This document shows positions 59,031-64,000 of a DNA stretch of 64,000 nucleotides, piece by piece. Source of the DNA: Panulirus ornatus (lineage: Eukaryota > Arthropoda > Malacostraca > Decapoda > Palinuridae). Location: NCBI RefSeq assembly GCF_036320965.1, contig NC_092276.1:5064282-5128281 (forward strand), read 5' to 3'. Made by a program: the position numbers and the translations under genes. The notes under the pieces were generated by a model. It made no database searches and was not told the DNA's origin. It saw only the letters and a list, made by a program, of their open reading frames with translations. Position 1 is the first letter of the stretch, and each line of letters opens with the position of its first letter.

Positions 59031-60420
59031 AGGTACATGAGCCACAAGGATCGTGGTGGTGTAGTAAGTAAGCGTCGCGGGTGTGAGTGAGTGAGGAGTG
59101 ATGATGGTTGGGTGGTGGTGTGAGGCTGCCTCCAACGCTCATCATTAGGGAGTCGAGCCAGTCTGTGGTTGGCAGGGAGTCTCGCTGGGAGAATTACAGG
59201 CCGAGGCGACCATTAGGGACTGAAAGATACCCAGTAAAAATGACGAAACGACCGAGGGATCTTCACAGGAGTCCCATGGAGTCAAGGTGGGGAAGGAGGG
59301 GAGATGGGGAATGGGGAAATTATATTCTCTCCCCCGTCCTTACGTGGGACAGATATTTCACTAAGAGGAAAAGTGAGAATTTTGTCCTGAAGTTCCGTGG
59401 TACTTAATACAGCAGGAAAATTACGCAGGTGTGTGCGAAGTCCGCCGCGCATTTTGTGGGAGGAAGGGTGAGATCCAAGGGCTTCTCTCTAGCCTGGAGA
59501 TGTTTGATGCTTTGTGAAGGGAAAAATAATTCCGAATATTTTCTAGAAGGTAAATATGATTCCAGCAGAATATCTGCCGCTCTTAAAAGGGAAATGTGTT
59601 CCTCCTGAATAAACCAGAAACTTTGTGGAAGGGAAAAGTAATGCTGGGGTCTTTATGGAAGGGGGAAGTGCCCCCGCCGGAAGACGTGCTGGATATCCAG
59701 TTCAAGATGAAAAGATTCCTTACACTGAGGGTTGATGGCCTCCCCTCCTCACCCTTCCCACCATGGAACACTTCAAGCTTGTTCTTTTTTTTTCTAATCT
59801 GGAAGAAGATATAATTATCTTGATTATGTTTCTCCCCTTTGTAATGTAATCCTCTGAGTTTCACGCGGCCTCGACACGCCATAAGGCCATCCGTTAGCTC
59901 AGAACACAAGTGCACTCACCCACACACCATCTCTACTAGCCCACCTGTCACCCTCCTCTGTGTCGATGTACTGTGCCCACTGTACGTTCTGTACCCACCT
60001 CCACCGACCCACTGCTATGTGCCCTCCACCCACCCACACAGAAATGCTTTGCCTGTATATTCCAGGAACGAAGAAAACATTCATATTGTGAAAGAAAATG
60101 TTCCTTGAGGTAGCCTTAACAACACACAAAGTAATCTCCCACCTACACAAGGCTTTAGTCTTGTAATGCATACCAACAGAGGCGTTGTCAGAATCACCAT
60201 TTGTCCTCACCACTTTTTGGGTGACGTGTCTGAGAGGAACCCGAGACACGATAAGTTCGTGAGATGTTTGGTCTCGCTGCAGCTTTACTGAGAACTATGT
60301 GTGATTTGCCTCGAGTTGCGAACTGTAGGCGCCACTGTAGATTATCGTGTTATCCTGGGAGGACATTTTCACACCACAGTATTACCCCTGTCTCTTAACC
60401 GTGTCTTAACCACATACTCC
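59031..60420. other. Spacer, no gene supported
   Basis: Motifs like tttgtggaagggaaaagtaa recur at 59510-59660 as a degenerate repeat. A 110-codon minus frame at 59583-59915 crosses them. Nothing recognised. Confidence 0.4.
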
Positions 60421-60424
60421 AGCT

Positions 60425-60585
60425 TATGGTAAATGCTCATAGATCGACCTGAGCCAGAGGAGCGGATATTTAAGCTAACTTTGAGCTGGGTTCCCTGTCT
60501 GGGACGTGAACCCATACCATGGTGAGTACCAGGTATTCACATGGATGGTAGGTGGCACTTCTAACCACTACACTACGGAAGTGTG
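60425..60585 (-). mobile_element. tRNA-Val-like SINE
   Basis: On the minus strand the head (60581-60551) reads cttccgtagtgtagtggtta then gaagtgccacc. This matches the 5' part and A box of a eukaryotic tRNA-Val (GTTTCCGTAGTGTAGTGGTT). A B-box-like ggttcacgtccc lies at 60512-60501. The rest does not fold as a tRNA. It continues aacccagctcaaagttagct, then ccgctcctctggctcaggtc, then gatctatgag, matching the tail of the SINE fragment at 31.1 kb. A tRNA-derived SINE with RNA polymerase III promoter boxes, not a functional tRNA. Confidence 0.65.
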
Positions 60586-62055
60586 CAGGGTGAGTTAGTT
60601 CGTGTTTAAGGACTATTCTGCCAAGGGTGCACTTCGTTGTTTTAACAGGAGGCAAAGTGCTGCTACAGGTATACGGGATGAGAGAGGGTTAGACAAGATA
60701 AATTCTCATACTAAGACGTGCTTATTGATGATATAGAACATTTATTCCCTCACATGTAAATTTTACCTCTTAAGATGGACTTGAATTATTATCAGACATT
60801 TCCGTTAGTCTATATCTTTTCTTTACAACCAACAGTAGACCTTAGAGCAACGGTACGTAACATGACTAATGAACAGAACTAACAGTAAATATAGGAGTGA
60901 TTATAGTGCTGACATTGGCTACAGACTACATCGAGGGGTTGTGATGATGTTAAAGCGTGAGTTTCACACATTATCCTAATCATCGCCTGGGAATATTTTT
61001 TCTTTAATCTCACATCTACATTGGTACTGAATCGTCTTAGTGTGATATGTGATCCTTTGAAGCATGTGTAGTGGATGAGAGTGTTTTTCTTAGTGGAGAA
61101 AACATTGCTTTCGTTCCTCAAGTGTTGATAAGTTTTGAACAGAAAGGTAATGTATTAACTGTAAACTCAAGAACATTCTTCAGTTTACACTATAGTATAG
61201 TACATTGGTTTACTGTATTATTTATATATACTGCAGCAACACCACCTTATTTCATTAAGAGAAATAATGCGAAATAGTTCTTTGTTAACAAATCATAGCT
61301 TGAGTAAAGCTCAATAAACCCTTGATCGACACGAACACGTTAATACTGGGATTAATTCTTTCTCTGTAAATGATAATGACATAGAGATCAAGGTGACTCT
61401 ACCTGTGCAAGGTTGTGACCCGTGACCAGGTGGATGATTGATGCGTTTTGGATGATACAAGTATTCGTCCTGTCTTACTTACGATGATTGGCGGAGAGAG
61501 AGATGGATGAGAGGATAGATGACCCTGACAGTAACCTCTTGTAGGAATAGATTAGTTATAACGGTGTTGTACAGTGTAATGCTGTGTGATACAGTGACAG
61601 TGTAACCAGTGTACTGTACAGTGTAGCAGCAGATGTAACGTCGCCTTGACAGTGTTGACTCAAGACGTCTGGTACAGAGATCCTCGTAATGTTAGCATCT
61701 TGATTATGGGTGTTGAAAAAGCCAACACACTGCTGCGGACATGTGATAAACCGATCCTTGATAAACCGGTGCGATAAAACCGCGTTACACCAGACATCAG
61801 GGGTGTATCTCGGGAATAAACCCCGCCCCCAACACCCAGCAACACGGGTCTGGCTGAGTGATGGTTGGGGAGTGTAGGCACTCCATGTTTGTGTAGCCTC
61901 CGTTTTACGAGTGTATGCGCGACGGTCAAGATAATTAGCGAGGTGGATCGTGCTTTATGTTCCAGTAAATTCCCACCGGACTTGGCGATAACTGGCCAGT
62001 CACTTTGTCCACGACATTTTCTCGCCAGTTGTAGGCGACCGCTGGGCTCTAATGA
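60586..62055. other. AT-rich spacer, no gene seen
   Basis: 61555-61640 has loosely repeated gtgtacagtgtaatgctgtg and acagtgtaaccagtgtac. Otherwise stop-dense. Confidence 0.4.
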
Positions 62056-62059
62056 ACAA

Positions 62060-62478
62060 CCTCTCGACTACGACGATGCGACCCGCTAACACGACGGCAC
62101 GACCTTAAGGCAGAAAGTGACGACCTTTAAGTAGGATGGTCTGGCCTTTGATCTGACCCTGAAGGTTCAGGTCAGACGCTAAAGCCATCGTGCTCAAGGG
62201 TCGTACCATCGTGCTCAAGTGTAGTACCATCGTACTCAAGGGTCGTACCATCGTGCTCAAGTGTAGTACCATCGTACTCAAGGGTCGTACCATCGTGCTC
62301 AAGTGTAGTACCATCGTACTCAAGGGTCGTACCATCGTGCTCAAGTGTAGTACCATCGTACTCAAGGGTCGTACCATCGTGCTCAAGTGTAGTACCATCG
62401 TATTCAAGGGTCGTACCATCGTGCTCGAGGGTCGTTAACCGTCGTTTCTCAAGGGTCGTACCGTCTTGCTCAAGGGAT
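62060..62478. mobile_element. Palindromic (foldback-like) repeat element with expanded right arm
   Basis: The left arm (62064-62132) has three diverged units, for example acacgacggcacgaccttaa. The core is gatggtctggcctttgatct then gaccctgaa (62135-62163), mirrored by ggttcaggtcagacgctaaa then gccatc (62164-62189). The right arm (62190-62478) is a long, regular 21-bp array. The frames across it on both strands are periodic (VLKGRTI/VLKCSTI on plus, DGTTLEH/DGTTLEY on minus) and are not proteins. Confidence 0.8.
62190..62420 (+). repeat. 42-bp higher-order array of two alternating 21-bp units
   Basis: Unit A, gtactcaagggtcgtaccat plus c, and unit B, gtgctcaagtgtagtaccat plus c, alternate strictly for about five dimers. 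The alternation implies recent amplification of an A-B dimer. Confidence 0.95.
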
Positions 62479-62672
62479 TTAACGACCCCCGTATCATTGT
62501 TACAGATGACAGCATCCCGGGGAGGGGGGGGGGGGATGGTGACGATTGTCTCCGATAGACGAAAATCCAGCGACAAATTGATTGATTTTTTCCTTTGTTT
62601 TTCTGTTGAGAAACAATGGTAATGTAGGAATGACATTGGTGACTTCGCCAGCTGCCTCTGGCGATGTGTAAA

Positions 62673-62675
<3 letters not shown>

Positions 62676-62745
<70 letters not shown>
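62676..62745. repeat. (GA)n microsatellite
   Basis: Pure GA run of about 34 units. Confidence 0.97.
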
Positions 62746-62748
<3 letters not shown>

Positions 62749-63084
62749 TCTTATTTTTCACTTTCAGTTTAATGCTTCTTGTAATTAAAGGGGAAAGAGA
62801 ATGTGCTGGAGGTCCCGTAAAAGACAATAGTGAGGGGAGATATTCCTGGCCACAAGAAGAACAGGAAGTCTTATATGACAAAGTTGTGAACTTGGAAAAC
62901 CATTACAAGAGAATTTACAATTTTGTTTTTGGTGTCAACTCCAATTTTCTGGGACAAGCTGAACAAGAATTTCCAAGTTGTGAATAAAAACCAGGATTTA
63001 CGCATCTTGTGTCTTCTGTTGTAATTGGGGATAAGGATGGCTTCTCCTCCCCCACCTCACCCTCTCCCCTCACCGCCACCACCA

Positions 63085-63086
<2 letters not shown>
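62746..63086. other. Spacer, no gene supported
   Basis: A short open plus stretch at 62770-62985 ends at a TGA. It is unrecognised and directly continues the GA-repeat frame. Confidence 0.35.

Positions 63087-63087
<1 letters not shown>

Positions 63088-63162
<75 letters not shown>
63088..63162. repeat. (CT)n microsatellite
   Basis: CT run of about 37 units, preceded by ccaccaccac. Confidence 0.97.
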
Positions 63163-63166
<4 letters not shown>

Positions 63167-63444
63167 CCTGGCATCCTAGTAGGATGGGACTGAACTCTGG
63201 ACATCCTGTTCTTGTGGAAGTTGACAAACAGTGTACAGTTTGCAGGAGGCAGCTTGAGGAGTATCACATGTGATATGGAAATGACTTGTATAACTGACCT
63301 GGACACATACACCATCTCTGTATTATTCACGCACACACCTGTACCCCACATGTATAACTCCTCTGGAGGTAAGTTGATTAATTAATTGTATGAACTAGGG
63401 GGAGACGCGTAATTCATTTGCATAGTTAGACTGGAGGTGGATAG

Positions 63445-63446
<2 letters not shown>

Positions 63447-63529
<83 letters not shown>
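63447..63529. repeat. (AT)n microsatellite
   Basis: TA run of about 41 units. Confidence 0.97.
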
Positions 63530-63537
<8 letters not shown>

Positions 63538-63780
63538 GATTTGTCTGTAGAGGTATAACTTGTGAGCATGGTAAACCTGGAAATGTATGGTTGACTTGCA
63601 TGAAAAACTTAGGAAAGTTCACCTCCCCTGCACCACTGACCTGCACATGATCTGACTATAGCCAATATTATGTCATGAGTTGCATCATTAAATCCCCGTT
63701 CAGTTGACTCTTATAAACAAAGTCACACACGACCTCAGTTCTATATGAAGGCGTACCTCTCTACGATTCTTGGATTCTTT

Positions 63781-63890
63781 TCCATAAATAGAATATACTC
63801 GCCGTTTCCCGTATCAGCGAGGTAGCGCCAGGAACAGAGGAAGAAATGGACTAATTCGCTCGCATCCACATTCTAGCTATCATGTATATG
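63781..63890 (-). mobile_element. LINE 3'-tail fragment
   Basis: On the minus strand it reads aatgtggatgcgagcgaatt, then agtccatttcttcctctgtt, then cctggcgctacctcgctgat, then acgggaaacggcgagtat. This aligns with 16050-16175 of the LINE insertion (gggccatttctttcgtctgt, then gctacctcgcaaacgcggga). Only the 3' untranslated part is present. Confidence 0.7.
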
Positions 63891-64000
63891 ACAGTCAAGC
63901 ACAGGCATAATATTCTTGATCCAAAATACAGAATGACGTGACAGTCAGTCAAGCAAAGAAAGACAGATGTAAGGAAACTCGAGTCTTAAACAGTCAAAAG

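Noticed and set aside
60551..60581. Possible tRNA-Val gene
   Set aside because: Only the 5' part and an A box match. No anticodon arm or acceptor stem closes, and the sequence continues into a SINE tail.
62172..62636. 154-codon minus-strand frame with periodic DGTTLEH/DGTTLEY peptide
   Set aside because: The 21-bp unit is seven codons long without stops in several frames, so every frame looks like a repeat protein. It is part of the palindromic repeat element.

Overview
This window looks like intergenic (or very long intronic) DNA from an arthropod nuclear genome, most likely a decapod crustacean. Three things point that way. There is an extreme load of long, nearly pure dinucleotide microsatellites: more than 50 tracts of about 30-115 bp of (CT/GA), (GT/CA) and (AT). 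There are several dispersed repeats whose core sequences I recall from lobster, crayfish and shrimp genomes. There is no operon-like coding structure. The species cannot be settled from the sequence.

No intact host gene, rRNA, genuine tRNA gene or CRISPR array could be supported. The only convincing coding sequence is the C-terminal end of a non-LTR retrotransposon protein (15465-15974). It lies in a 5'-truncated insertion bounded by a perfect 13-bp target-site duplication (15453-15465 and 16186-16198). Most other long open frames are microsatellites or minisatellites read in frame. A few short stretches look exon-like and are listed at low confidence: 4408-4797 minus, 17862-17915 plus, 25963-26189 minus, 37117-37193 plus and 47686-47731 plus.

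Layout: 1-15 kb is tandem-repeat-rich spacer with minisatellites at 0.9-1.6, 7.5, 12.7-13.2 and 13.7-13.9 kb. The LINE insertion is at 15.5-16.2 kb. From 17 to 31 kb there is a palindromic element, a 50-bp minisatellite, AT tracts and degenerate arrays. From 31 to 40 kb there are a SINE-like fragment, a second palindrome-family arm, a decayed LINE copy (35.85-36.2 kb), an AAT-rich block and a GATAAT-rich array. From 41 to 51 kb there are a 28-bp array, a 61-bp hairpin-bearing array, another palindromic element and a tail-to-tail pair of short retroposons (49.57-50.06 kb). From 51 to 64 kb there are further microsatellites, palindromic elements at 58.8 and 62.1 kb (the latter with a 42-bp higher-order array), a tRNA-Val-like SINE (60.4-60.6 kb) and a LINE-tail fragment at 63.8 kb.

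Two signals stand out. First, the LINE and the short retroposons share a 3' tail containing a small hairpin whose stem is kept while its loop varies. This fits short elements being mobilised by the LINE machinery. Second, a dispersed family has a palindromic core (gatggtctggcctttgacct and its complement) and outward arms made of 21-bp tandem units in opposite orientation, an architecture like foldback elements. It occurs as four core-bearing copies plus two arm-only arrays in 64 kb.
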